This document shows positions 27,680 to 36,029 of a stretch of DNA of 51,893 bases, piece by piece. A model generated the notes under the pieces. That model worked only from the letters and a program-made list of their open reading frames with translations, searched no databases and had not been told where the DNA came from. Source of the stretch: an uncultured Ruminococcus sp. (GTDB taxonomy: Bacteria; Bacillota; Clostridia; Oscillospirales; Acutalibacteraceae); contig CACXMR010000036.1 in NCBI GenBank assembly GCA_902768825.1, positions 1 through 51,893 on the forward strand, in the 5' to 3' direction. The position numbers and the translations under genes are program-made. The first letter of the stretch is position 1, and each line of letters opens with the position of its first letter.

Positions 27680-28156
27680 ATGTTCAGGGACGTTGCGAGA
27701 ATAAAGCAAAAGCTGTCACAGGAAAGCTGCATCGAGCTGCTGAGAAGCGAAAAGCGAGGTGTCCTGTCTTTGTGCGGTGATGACGGCTATCCCTACGGGC
27801 TGCCCATTAACCACTATTACTGCCAGGAGGACGGCTGCTTATATTTCCACAGTGGCAAAACCGGCCACAAGATTGACGCTCTCAAAAGCTGTGACAAGGC
27901 TTCCTTCTGCGTTTATGACAGCGGAAGCAAAATGGATGACGATTGGGCGCTGAGCTTCAGGAGCGTGATTGTTTTTGGGAGGATCGAGATTGTCGATGAC
28001 CATGAAAAAGCTCTGACCATGTGTGACAGGCTCAGCAGGAAATTCACAGACGATGACGATTATATTGAAAACGAGATTAAGAGCTTTGGCGGGGGCGTGT
28101 TGGTTTTTGCGCTGAGGCCTGAGCACATTACAGGCAAAACTGTAAAGGAATCCTGA
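27680..28156 (+). CDS. Pyridoxamine 5'-phosphate oxidase-fold (NimA-like) flavoprotein
   Basis: 158 aa from the ATG at 27680, which has GGAGG six bases upstream. The fold is that of small FMN-binding split-barrel proteins: GVLSLCGDDGYPYGLPINHYY and YFHSGKTGHKIDAL match the NimA/PNPOx family. Members reduce nitro compounds or bind flavin or F420-like cofactors; the substrate cannot be told from sequence. It probably forms an operon with rnhA, 24 bases downstream. Confidence 0.85.
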   Translation: MFRDVARIKQKLSQESCIELLRSEKRGVLSLCGDDGYPYGLPINHYYCQEDGCLYFHSGKTGHKIDALKSCDKASFCVYDSGSKMDDDWALSFRSVIVFGRIEIVDDHEKALTMCDRLSRKFTDDDDYIENEIKSFGGGVLVFALRPEHITGKTVKES

Positions 28157-28180
28157 TGTGGTGCGGAAAGGAATGGGATT

Positions 28181-28624
28181 ATGAAGGTAATAGAAATGTT
28201 TACGGACGGGGCATGCAGCGGCAATCCGGGGCCGGGCGGCTGGGGAACGATTTTGCGCTATAACGGCCATGAAAAGGAGCTTTGCGGCGGCGAAGCAATG
28301 ACCACCAACAACCGAATGGAAATGATAGCGGTGATTGAGGGACTGAAAGCTCTGAAAGAGCCTTGTGAGGTACATCTGACCAGCGACTCGCAATATGTGT
28401 GCAATGCGATAACAAAGGGTTGGGCAAGGAGCTGGAAGAAGAACAATTGGATAAAGAGTGACAAGACGAAGGCGAAGAATCCTGAGTTGTGGGAGGAGCT
28501 GCTAACGCTGCTGGATAGGCATAAGGTAGTGATCAACTGGGTAAGGGGGCACAACGGGCACCCGGAGAACGAGCGGTGTGATCGGTTAGCGGTGGCGGAG
28601 GCGAAAAAACATTCATCAATGTAA
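28181..28624 (+). CDS. rnhA: Ribonuclease HI
   Basis: 147 aa. It cleaves the RNA strand of RNA-DNA hybrids (R-loops, Okazaki primers). The catalytic carboxylates are visible: Asp in FTDGACSGNPG, Glu in NNRMEM, Asp in TSDSQYV and Asp in ERCDRLA; VRGHNGHPENE matches the His loop. AAGGA lies eight bases before the ATG at 28181. Confidence 0.96.
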   Translation: MKVIEMFTDGACSGNPGPGGWGTILRYNGHEKELCGGEAMTTNNRMEMIAVIEGLKALKEPCEVHLTSDSQYVCNAITKGWARSWKKNNWIKSDKTKAKNPELWEELLTLLDRHKVVINWVRGHNGHPENERCDRLAVAEAKKHSSM

Positions 28625-28918
28625 TTCTTCCGAAAGACGACAACACAAAAGTTTCGGCGGCCTTCTTCGCATTGAGAGTCATTATGGTGCTACACTTTTG
28701 TTTCCGCGGGAAGATAGTAACAATCGCGAGGGTGCAGTTTGAGTCCGTACACAGAGCGTAACGGAGTGCAGCGAACCCCGCAAATTGGGAGCGCAGGCTC
28801 TGCGCCCGCGAGGGTGCAGTTTTGGTTCGTACACAGAGCGGAACGCAGTGCAGCGCACCCCGCGAACACGGGAGCGCAGGCTCTGCGCCGCGAAACTTTT
28901 AATTTGTCGATCTTGGGA
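28625..28918. repeat. Intergenic repeat cluster R6
   Basis: It lies between the convergent rnhA and EamA genes. Two copies of GGGAGCGCAGGCTCTGCGCC occur (28787 and 28871), with phrases like GTACACAGAGCGGAACGCAG shared with R4. The first bases hold CGACAACACAAAAGTTTCG, related to the edge of R2 and R5. No terminator with a clear T run is visible for either gene. Confidence 0.7.
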
Positions 28919-28921
28919 AGA

Positions 28922-29803
28922 TTATTTGCGGCGAAACGGCCCTTTCTTATTATTATACATAAACGTCAAAACCGCCATCGAACAGATCACCACATACCCG
29001 ATCACACTGTAGATGTCCGGCACCTCTCCTAAAAATATAAACCCTAACGTCGTCGCAAATATTATCTGTGAATAATCATATACCGATATCTCCCTCGCCG
29101 GTGCGTTGGAGTATGCCGCAGTAATGCTGAACTGCCCTCCCGTCGCCGCAAGACCCGCTCCTAACAGCATCAGCAGCTGCCACCATTCCATCGGGTGGAA
29201 GTCAAACACCAGGAACGGCAGCATTGAAATACATGAAAATGCAGAGAAAAAGAATACTATTAGTGAACCATTTTCTCCCCTTTGCCCTAATATCCGCACC
29301 ATGGTGTAGGCAAAGCCCGCACTCAAGCCCCCAAGCAATCCTATCGCCGAGGGCAGCAGCTCTACATTCTGAAAGGTTGGCTTGATTATAAAAAGTGTGC
29401 CTACAAACGCCATGAACACCGCAAATCCCTGCACAAAGGTCAGGCTTTCCTTGAGTATGATAATGGAAAAGATTATCACAAAAAACGGCGACATCTTGTT
29501 CAGCATGGAAGCATCCGACAGCGGAATGTTGCCAAGTGCATAAAAATTGCAGACTATGCCTATGGTCCCCACCGCAGAACGGAGAAGGAGAAATTTGAGA
29601 TTTCCCTTCTTCCAGCGGAAGCCCGTGCGGTTCTTCAGAATTATTATCAGTGCAAAGAATACTGCCACGAGATTGCGGAAAAAGCTCTTCTGAAAGGCAG
29701 GAATGTCCCCCGACATCCTCACTAAAAGATTCATGACAGCAAAACAGAATGCCGAAAGAATCATTAACACAATAGCTTTATATTTCAGCTTGATCCTCGA
29801 CAT
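28922..29803 (-). CDS. EamA-family (DMT) transporter
   Basis: 293 aa with about ten TM helices in two EamA repeats (FFRNLVAVFFALII in the first, around the PAREISVYDYSQIIFAT segment in the second). Drug/metabolite transporters export or import small metabolites; the substrate is unknown. The start is the ATG at 29803 with GGAAGTG upstream; the TTG at 29818 is too close to that site. It follows the DHHW gene by 18 bases, so it is probably the last gene of the acyl-transfer operon. Confidence 0.88.
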   Translation of the reverse strand: MSRIKLKYKAIVLMILSAFCFAVMNLLVRMSGDIPAFQKSFFRNLVAVFFALIIILKNRTGFRWKKGNLKFLLLRSAVGTIGIVCNFYALGNIPLSDASMLNKMSPFFVIIFSIIILKESLTFVQGFAVFMAFVGTLFIIKPTFQNVELLPSAIGLLGGLSAGFAYTMVRILGQRGENGSLIVFFFSAFSCISMLPFLVFDFHPMEWWQLLMLLGAGLAATGGQFSITAAYSNAPAREISVYDYSQIIFATTLGFIFLGEVPDIYSVIGYVVICSMAVLTFMYNNKKGPFRRK

Positions 29804-29821
29804 TCTGTTCACTTCCAATTA

Positions 29822-30961
29822 TCAGAATAAGTATGAAAGGTTAGTATCCTCGGCAAGGTTGCCCAGAGAATAGAGCACCAATATCCCATCGGCGTTTTCG
29901 CTCTCTGCAAGTGCGGAAATCTCTTTTTTGTAGTAGCGCAGGTCTACCATGATTACCTCACTATAGTTTTGTGACAGGAAGGGCACCAGCGCATGGGCAT
30001 AGGAGTCTTTGATGACCACCAGCTTGCCTCCCTTTGCATTGCTGTTTTTGATCCTGACAAGGCTATGGTTGCCGTCAAGATAGACGGGGTATTTGTCATC
30101 GTTCCGGAGCTGCTCACGGAAGAAGTAGCTATCCCCTGTTTTTTTGTCGCTGCCATCGGATATCTCCACGGTCACGGAGCCTGCGGGCTGGCTTGCATTG
30201 CTCCACAGCTCGATGTCGTCCGGCGGGATGAACCAAAGTGCGCTCTTTGAATAGGATGTGCCGTAAAAACCGGAAACTGTTTCCTTTGTGAAGCTTTCCT
30301 CCGGCACAGGCGCATAGCCCATTGTTTTGCCAAGCTCACTGTAGCACTGATAGGCTCCTGCGGCTGTCCAGTGGTGGTCGGTTTTGTAATAAAGCTGTGT
30401 GGACCCGGACTTTTCTTCAAAGAGCTTTACTGAGTCAACATATCTCACCTTGTCTCCGAGAGCCTTTGCAAAGCCGTCAATAAGCTCGCCGTCACAATAT
30501 TCCTCATGCACTAAGGGCAGCTTGTCGGAATAGATATAACCCGATGAGGGAAGCACAGTCATATAGACAGGAATATCTATATCCTCGGCAAACTCCTTGA
30601 TATAACCGGCGTTTTTGGCAAGATTTTCCCCACCCTGAGCGGGCTTGGGGAAAAGACAGTTGTCAGAGCCGAGATAGATGCCCTTTGAGCCGTTCCTGCC
30701 GGAAGCAAGGTCGTAGCAGGCGTTGAGTCCGACAAAGAAGTTCCTGCCCGGCATATGGTCTGAGAGATAGGTGTCCAGCTCCTTCTGGAAATTGCCGTTA
30801 AACAGCGTTTCAAAGGTAAGCTCAGGGAAATCCTCAAGGACACGTTTTTCCTGGGGAGAGTAATGCTCCTTGGGAAGAGCTATCCAGAGAACCATAAAAC
30901 AGGCTATAAAGCCGCAGAAGATAAATGTCGGCAAATAATCAAAGAATTTTTTAAGCTTCAT
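29822..30961 (-). CDS. DHHW-family (AlgX/DltD-like) extracytoplasmic protein
   Basis: 379 aa. An N-terminal TM anchor (about 10-30) exports the domain. The characteristic KTDHHWTAAGAY lies near the middle (about 193-204), and a C-terminal VVIKDSYAHALVP segment looks like an SGNH-type Ser block (KDSYA). Members work with MBOAT acyltransferases to place acetyl groups on cell-surface polymers. The start is the ATG at 30961 with GGAGG five bases upstream. It begins 14 bases after the MBOAT stop, strongly implying a shared pathway. Confidence 0.9.
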   Translation of the reverse strand: MKLKKFFDYLPTFIFCGFIACFMVLWIALPKEHYSPQEKRVLEDFPELTFETLFNGNFQKELDTYLSDHMPGRNFFVGLNACYDLASGRNGSKGIYLGSDNCLFPKPAQGGENLAKNAGYIKEFAEDIDIPVYMTVLPSSGYIYSDKLPLVHEEYCDGELIDGFAKALGDKVRYVDSVKLFEEKSGSTQLYYKTDHHWTAAGAYQCYSELGKTMGYAPVPEESFTKETVSGFYGTSYSKSALWFIPPDDIELWSNASQPAGSVTVEISDGSDKKTGDSYFFREQLRNDDKYPVYLDGNHSLVRIKNSNAKGGKLVVIKDSYAHALVPFLSQNYSEVIMVDLRYYKKEISALAESENADGILVLYSLGNLAEDTNLSYLF

Positions 30962-30975
30962 ATTTACCTCCATTA

Positions 30976-32373
30976 TCAGAATTTAAAGTAAAGGAACGGA
31001 TTGTATGCACTGCTGGCAAGGGCTGAAACGCACAGAAGCAGCGCCGAGACACAGCCCACGTTGTCGATGACGCACAGCAGGGGCTTTGACTTTATCTTGT
31101 GATAGATAAACGTAAATAGCGGGGTTGAAACAATCGCCGCAGCGATGAGCAGCGGAATGTAGGATATGACGGTGGGCACGATGGTGCCGCTCATCATAAA
31201 GCCGTTGCTGCCAAACATCCTGCCGAGGAACTCTGCCATCTCCCCCATGTCTTCAAAGTAAAACAGCACCCAACCCAGCACTATCAGGAGCAGTGAGTAG
31301 ATGTGACCCACAAAGGCAGGGGCTTTTTTGAGGAGCTTTAGCAGGAAGCTCTTTTCGATGATAAGGATTATGCCAAAATAAACGCCCCAGAGGATGAAGT
31401 TCCAGCTGGCGCCGTGCCATAGACCTGTCAGGAACCACACAACGCTCATGTTGATGATCTGTCTGCCGAGGCCTTTGCGGTTGCCGCCGAGAGGGATATA
31501 GACATACTCACGGAACCAGGTGCCGAGAGAAATATGCCATCTCCGCCAGAACTCTGTTATGCTCTTTGAGATGTAGGGATAGTCGAAGTTCTTCATAAAC
31601 TCAAAGCCAAACATCTTTCCAAGGCCGATGGCCATATCTGAATAGCCGCTGAAATCAAAGTAGATCTGGAATGTATAGGCGATTATGCCTACCCAAGCCC
31701 CCACTGCCCCCGCTGACTCGCCGCTTCGTCTGACGCTGTCCCACAGGACGCCCATCTGATTGGCAAGCAGCACCTTTTTTGACAGTCCCACGAGGAATAT
31801 CTTGACGCCATCGGTAAACTGGGCAAGGCTTTCCCTGCGGTTGACAAGCTGTTCGGCAACATCGGCATAGCGCACGATGGGGCCTGCAATGAGCTGAGGG
31901 AACAGGGAAACGTAGGTGCCGAAAGCGATGATATTCTTTTGCACCTTGACGGTATTCCTGTAGACGTCGATAGTATAGGACATGGTCTGGAAGGTATAGA
32001 AAGAAATACCGATTGGCAGTGACACCTTAAGTATCGGGATATTAAGGAAGGGCATGACAAAATTGAGGGTTTCACCGATAAAGCCCACATATTTAAAGAA
32101 GCCCAGGAGACCGAGGTTAAGGACGATAGAGATTACGAAAATAGTTCTGGCGAGGGCTTTTTTATCACGGTTAATGCCGATAAGGATAGCCGAGAAGTAG
32201 TTGATGAGGATTGACACCAGCATGAGGAGGACGAGCATAGGCTCACCCCAGGAATAGAAAACCAGGTCAACGATAAGAAGGGTCAGGTTCCTGAAGCGTC
32301 TGGGTGTGATGTAATAGAGAGCGAGGACGACGGGCAGGAACATGAACAAAAAAATGAAGCTTGAAAAGACCAA
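30976..32373 (-). CDS. MBOAT-family membrane O-acyltransferase (AlgI/DltB-like)
   Basis: 465 aa with about 11-12 TM helices. The conserved FLTGLWHGASWNFILWG holds the family's catalytic His; ISFYTFQTMSYTID and FRRWHISLGTWFREYVY-type segments are also family signatures. It moves acyl (probably acetyl) groups across the membrane for transfer to an extracellular acceptor. The start is taken as TTG at 32373 (MVFSSFIFLFMFLP, a typical MBOAT opening) with GGGGGTG five bases upstream; the longer ORF to 32418 runs into repeat sequence. Confidence 0.93.
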   Translation of the reverse strand: MVFSSFIFLFMFLPVVLALYYITPRRFRNLTLLIVDLVFYSWGEPMLVLLMLVSILINYFSAILIGINRDKKALARTIFVISIVLNLGLLGFFKYVGFIGETLNFVMPFLNIPILKVSLPIGISFYTFQTMSYTIDVYRNTVKVQKNIIAFGTYVSLFPQLIAGPIVRYADVAEQLVNRRESLAQFTDGVKIFLVGLSKKVLLANQMGVLWDSVRRSGESAGAVGAWVGIIAYTFQIYFDFSGYSDMAIGLGKMFGFEFMKNFDYPYISKSITEFWRRWHISLGTWFREYVYIPLGGNRKGLGRQIINMSVVWFLTGLWHGASWNFILWGVYFGIILIIEKSFLLKLLKKAPAFVGHIYSLLLIVLGWVLFYFEDMGEMAEFLGRMFGSNGFMMSGTIVPTVISYIPLLIAAAIVSTPLFTFIYHKIKSKPLLCVIDNVGCVSALLLCVSALASSAYNPFLYFKF

Positions 32374-32399
32374 GCAGACACCCCCGAAAACGCCGATCT

Positions 32400-32668
32400 C
32401 GGCGCAAAGTTGTAACAAAAATCGACAAATTAAAAGTTTTGCTCAAGCGGCAAGCTGCCGTGTGCTTCCTTACGTCAGCAGGAAGATTGGTTCAGGGACG
32501 TTACAAAGGGACGCCCTCTTTCCCAGGGCGTCCCCTCTTCAAAAACAGTCCACCGGACTGTTTTTAAATTCACCCCTTGCGGAGGGATTCTCACGCTAAA
32601 GTGTTTCGAGTCAGTGGGACTTTTGCGAAAAAGTCCCCCCGACACCCCCGAAAACGTTGTTGTCGCTT
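32400..32668. repeat. Intergenic repeat cluster R7
   Basis: It lies between the DUF4358 and MBOAT genes. It contains the second 145-bp element (32462-32606), GCGGCAAGCTGCCG at 32444-32460, a short CGACAAATTAAAAGTTTTG edge and an ACTTTTGCGAAAAAGT hairpin at about 32618-32636. It may carry or block the MBOAT promoter. Confidence 0.75.
32462..32606. repeat. 145-bp structured element, copy B
   Basis: Same orientation as copy A at 11887-12031, no gaps and about four mismatches, all in the first 50 bases. Both dyads are unchanged. Confidence 0.85.
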
Positions 32669-32679
32669 TTGGTAGTTGA

Positions 32680-33243
32680 TTACTTAATATATTCGCCGAA
32701 AATTGCCTTGATCTGGTCAGCACTGCCTGAAATTACCAGCGATACATAATTACCATTGACATCAACCGTCGCTTTCTCGATGATCGCCGCTTGCTCAGGT
32801 GTGTAACTCTTTATTACATTATATACGGATTCCCAGTTGTTCTGGAGCGCCTGACGGATTGGCTCTACATCATCAGCTGTCTTTGCCTTGATATAGATCA
32901 GCTGGTCCTGAGTTACGCCGTCAATGCAGTAAAGCCCTGCAAATTCCTCCATCTGGCTCTCCTCCAGACCAAAGGTGCGCTTTACCTTCTTTGCTGTGTA
33001 ATCATTCGTCTCCGCCGGGAATGTGACCTCGGCCTTTACCTTTTCAAGTGCCTCAGAAAGTGTACCCGCTGTTTTGGATTCCTGTGAGGACTGGTCTGAT
33101 GCTACTGACTGTGTTGATTCCTGTGATGCAGTGGACGCCGCTGAGGAATTGCCGCTGTCGTTTCCGCCGCCGCAGGCGCAGAGTGTCAGGCAAAGTGCCG
33201 CTGATGCCGAAGCCACAAGGATTGATTTGATAATGCTTTTCAT
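32680..33243 (-). CDS. DUF4358 lipoprotein
   Basis: 187 aa. The lipobox LTLCACGG (Cys about 24) follows a Lys-containing signal peptide. A Ser/Gln-rich linker (about 28-55) leads to a DUF4358 domain (about 62-187), with FPAETNDYTAKKVKRTFGL-like and NGNYVSLVIS segments typical of the family. The function is unknown; in Clostridia such genes often accompany MBOAT/DHHW loci, from memory. The start is the ATG at 33243 with AGGAAG upstream; the longer ORF to 33291 lacks a ribosome site. It follows the SGNH lipoprotein gene by about 70 bases. Confidence 0.82.
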   Translation of the reverse strand: MKSIIKSILVASASAALCLTLCACGGGNDSGNSSAASTASQESTQSVASDQSSQESKTAGTLSEALEKVKAEVTFPAETNDYTAKKVKRTFGLEESQMEEFAGLYCIDGVTQDQLIYIKAKTADDVEPIRQALQNNWESVYNVIKSYTPEQAAIIEKATVDVNGNYVSLVISGSADQIKAIFGEYIK

Positions 33244-33313
33244 TTGGATTACTTCCTTTCTTTTTCCTTTAAATCTCTGTTGAATGCTCATTTTTTATGT
33301 AAAAGTGCCCTGC

Positions 33314-34423
33314 TCAGGCAACATGGTTTTTGAGATAATCGACCCACACTGCACAGCCTGTGTCGGAAAAATGCAGACCCATAGCCGTGGGATCTCCGCA
33401 ATAGTCGTATACAAGATTGCCGTAGCCGTCATCCATGGCCGAAGCAACGTCAAGATAGACATAGCCCCTCTCCTGACAGATCGGCTGTATCCTTCGGTTA
33501 AACTCGGCAATAGTGGTGTTGTTGAGATCGCTGAGCTGCATATTCTCAAGCATAGGCGTCACCGACTGGACATAGATCACAGCGTTAGGGCATTTCTGGG
33601 CAATGCGGTCCGTGATGACCTTCATGCCCTCGACAGCTCCGTCTACTCCATAAAGTCCTATATCGTTCATGCCCAGCATAATGAATATCTTAGCGGGATT
33701 GATCACCGCCGCACCCTCGTCAACCGTATACTTCTGGCCGTTATAGACCGGGTGAACATTGTCCTCACGGTAAAGGTCCCACTGGGCATTGTTATATCCG
33801 AGACTGCCGGCACAAAGGAACTCAGCATTGCCAAGTGAACCATAATCCGCATAGTATGACAGCTTCAGTGTTACGCTGTCGCCTATAAACAATGCGTCGT
33901 CAAACCAGCTTGCATCCACCGTAGTCCCTGTGGGGGTTACTGACGGGCGTGACTGAGACTCGCTGCTGCTCTCGTCTTCCGACGGGTCAGGGTCAATGCT
34001 TTCCTGAGGCTCTCCCTCTGAGGATTCTTCCACGCTTTCCTCTGACCTTTCCTCTGAGCTCTCCTCTGAACTTTCTTCTGAGCTTTCCTGTGTACTTTCC
34101 TCAGAGCTTTCCTCAGAGCTTTCCTGCGAACTCTCCTCAGAGCTTTCCTCTGAACTCTCCTTTGAACTCTCCTTTGAGCTTTCCTGTGAGCTTTCCTGTG
34201 AGCTTTCCTGTGAGCTTTCCTTTTCAGATACAGCCGAGGAAGCCTTGGTTTTGTCAGAGCTTTCCTTCACCGGCAGCACCGAGCTGTCCTTTGAGGTCTC
34301 AGTGCTCTCCGAAACCGTTGATGACTGAGTGCTCTCCTCTTTTTTGGTATCATTATTCTTCCCACAGGCACACAGAGACAACGCTAACGCCGCCGTGAAC
34401 ATCAATGTGATAAGTTTTTTCAT
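33314..34423 (-). CDS. SGNH-hydrolase lipoprotein with long Ser/Glu repeat linker
   Basis: 369 aa. The lipobox is LSLCACGK (Cys about 20). Residues about 30-155 form a low-complexity ESSEES / ESSQES linker encoded by 15-bp DNA repeats, suited to spanning the cell wall. The SGNH domain (about 170-365) has block I IGDSVTLKL, a GSLGYNNAQ block II and block III GMNDIGLYG. Block V reads MGLHFS, so the usual Asp of DxxH is absent. Predicted to remove or transfer O-acyl groups on surface polymers. The ATG at 34423 has GAGGGA seven bases upstream; the gene begins 11 bases after its paralogue. Confidence 0.88.
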   Translation of the reverse strand: MKKLITLMFTAALALSLCACGKNNDTKKEESTQSSTVSESTETSKDSSVLPVKESSDKTKASSAVSEKESSQESSQESSQESSKESSKESSEESSEESSQESSEESSEESTQESSEESSEESSEERSEESVEESSEGEPQESIDPDPSEDESSSESQSRPSVTPTGTTVDASWFDDALFIGDSVTLKLSYYADYGSLGNAEFLCAGSLGYNNAQWDLYREDNVHPVYNGQKYTVDEGAAVINPAKIFIMLGMNDIGLYGVDGAVEGMKVITDRIAQKCPNAVIYVQSVTPMLENMQLSDLNNTTIAEFNRRIQPICQERGYVYLDVASAMDDGYGNLVYDYCGDPTAMGLHFSDTGCAVWVDYLKNHVA

Positions 34424-34434
34424 GCCGCTATCCC

Positions 34435-35280
34435 TCACTGTACGTTAGCCTTGAGATAATCTGCCCAGACCTTGCAGCCTTCGTTTGTGAAGTGCAGTCC
34501 CATGCCGTTGGGGTTATCATCTGTGGGCGGGTCGCCGCAATACTCAGGGATAAGGTCGCCGTTTTCGTCCGCAACCGCTGAATAGACATCAAGATATTTG
34601 TAGCCTCTCTCGGCGCATACTTCCTTGAGCTTCTCGTCAAAAGCCCTGATATTCACGTTATTCAGGTCGCCAAGGTCGCTGTTGCTGACCATAGGAGTGA
34701 CCGACTCAATATAGATCACCGCATCGGGGCATTTCTCCGCAAGCTTTGAGGTAGTTTCCTTCATTGCGTCCACAGTGCCGTCAATGCCATACAGACCGAT
34801 ATCGTTCATGCCCATCATCACGAATATCTTTTTGGGCTTTATCAGCTCCACACCGTCAAAAATGGTATATTTCACTCCGTTATACACCGGGTGCACATTG
34901 TCCTCGTGGTCAATATCCCACAGGCAGTTGTTATATCCAAGGCTGCCGCCGCACAGGAAGGTCGTTTCTCCCAGGTCGCCGCCTTCGGCATAGTATGAGA
35001 GCTTGAGTGTAACGCTGTCACCGATAAACACCGCATCATCAAACCAGCTTGCATCCACGGGTGTGCCCGCAGGCTTTGACTCGGCAGAGCTTTCCGCCGG
35101 AGTCTCGGAGCTTTGTTCAACTGAGCTTTCCGGCTCAGACTTATCCTCCACTGAGGATGACGGTGCCGCAGACGAAGCAGGAGTCTCAGACACCTTACTG
35201 TCATTTGATTTAGACGAACAACCTCCGACAAATACAGCGGCAAGAACAACCGCTGACAGAAGCAGGGCTTTATATTTCAT
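34435..35280 (-). CDS. SGNH-hydrolase lipoprotein (paralogue)
   Basis: 281 aa. The lipobox is FVGGCSSK (Cys about 18), followed by a shorter Ser/Pro/Glu linker (to about 78). The catalytic domain is clearly paralogous to its neighbour: block I IGDSVTLKL, GSLGYNNCL, GMNDIGLYGIDG and block V MGLHFTN, again without the block V Asp. An insertion (PPTDDNPNG) precedes block V. The ATG at 35280 has GGAGG seven bases upstream. It is the first gene of the acyl-transfer locus; I could not place a convincing promoter at 35281-35361. Confidence 0.88.
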   Translation of the reverse strand: MKYKALLLSAVVLAAVFVGGCSSKSNDSKVSETPASSAAPSSSVEDKSEPESSVEQSSETPAESSAESKPAGTPVDASWFDDAVFIGDSVTLKLSYYAEGGDLGETTFLCGGSLGYNNCLWDIDHEDNVHPVYNGVKYTIFDGVELIKPKKIFVMMGMNDIGLYGIDGTVDAMKETTSKLAEKCPDAVIYIESVTPMVSNSDLGDLNNVNIRAFDEKLKEVCAERGYKYLDVYSAVADENGDLIPEYCGDPPTDDNPNGMGLHFTNEGCKVWADYLKANVQ

Positions 35281-35361
35281 CACAATACCTCCGTTTTTAT
35301 TTTCTCTGAAACCGTAACATCTAAGCAACAGCCTTCGACGTTATCAGACACAACATATATT

Positions 35362-35670
35362 TTACAGCCTTACAAGCCCGTTGTCAACATGCCAAGTGGA
35401 TTTTTCCGGCGTCACGCTGGCGGTTCTGGTCAGAAACAGCATCAGCTCGTTTTCGTTTATCCTATAGATAAGAAGCCATTCAGGTCTGATATGACATTCC
35501 CTGAAACCGGAATAATTACCCGTAAGCGCATGGTCTTTGAAGCGTTCTTCAAGCTGTACGGAATCTGCAAGCTTGCTGACAACATAATCGAGCAGATTTA
35601 TGTCATATCCTCGTCTTGAAAGCAATTTCAGATCCTTTTTAAACTGATTTGAAAGAACAATGTCAAGCAT
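35362..35670 (-). CDS. YafQ-family toxin, C-terminus atypical
   Basis: 102 aa. It resembles YafQ/RelE-type ribosome-dependent mRNA interferases: FKDHALTGNYSGFRECHI and WLLIYRI are family signatures. The catalytic His of DH and of CHI are present, but the usual Asp after HI-P is Glu (HIRPEW). The end reads RTASVTPEKS where relatives have RTGSHxxLF, so the last catalytic His and Phe are missing. It may be inactive or frameshifted. Its first eight bases overlap the antitoxin, and GAGGTG seven bases upstream supports the ATG at 35670. Confidence 0.85.
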   Translation of the reverse strand: MLDIVLSNQFKKDLKLLSRRGYDINLLDYVVSKLADSVQLEERFKDHALTGNYSGFRECHIRPEWLLIYRINENELMLFLTRTASVTPEKSTWHVDNGLVRL

Positions 35671-35944
35671 CGGTTATCACCTCTTCAAGAGCGTCACTGA
35701 AGGATGAATACCTCTTATACTTTTCAGGATGGGAAATCATATCACTATATTCGTTCTTTGCAGACAGCGTCACAGAATTAGGCACCTCTGTAGTCAGCTC
35801 AAAAGGTATCCTCTGTTCTCTCACAACAGTTTTTGCAAAAATGTTGAAGGCGGCACTCACCGACAAGCCGATTTCCTGACAAAACTTATCAAAGGCAACC
35901 TTCGTAGCCTCATCAATCCTTATATTAACATTTGTCATTCCCAT
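35663..35944 (-). CDS. RelB/DinJ-family antitoxin
   Basis: 93 aa. The N-terminal MTNVNIRIDEATKVAFDKFC is the ribbon-helix-helix DNA-binding segment of RelB/DinJ. The C-terminal part should wrap the toxin. The ATG at 35944 has GTAGGT upstream. It has its own strong promoter (35974-36002), whose spacer carries a tandem repeat that may be its operator. Confidence 0.9.
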   Translation of the reverse strand: MGMTNVNIRIDEATKVAFDKFCQEIGLSVSAAFNIFAKTVVREQRIPFELTTEVPNSVTLSAKNEYSDMISHPEKYKRYSSFSDALEEVITDA

Positions 35945-35973
35945 AATGATACCTACTTTTCTATTCTAAGACT

Positions 35974-36002
35974 ATTGTACGCTATCGTCTATCGTTCGTC
36001 AA
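35974..36002 (-). promoter_or_regulatory. Toxin-antitoxin promoter with candidate operator
   Basis: Minus-strand TTGACG (35997-36002), a 17-base spacer and TACAAT (35974-35979). CTATCGT is repeated in tandem at 35982-35988 and 35989-35995 (plus strand), between the two boxes, which suits autorepression by the ribbon-helix-helix antitoxin. Confidence 0.7.
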
Positions 36003-36029
36003 TAATATAATATCAATATGATATACAAG

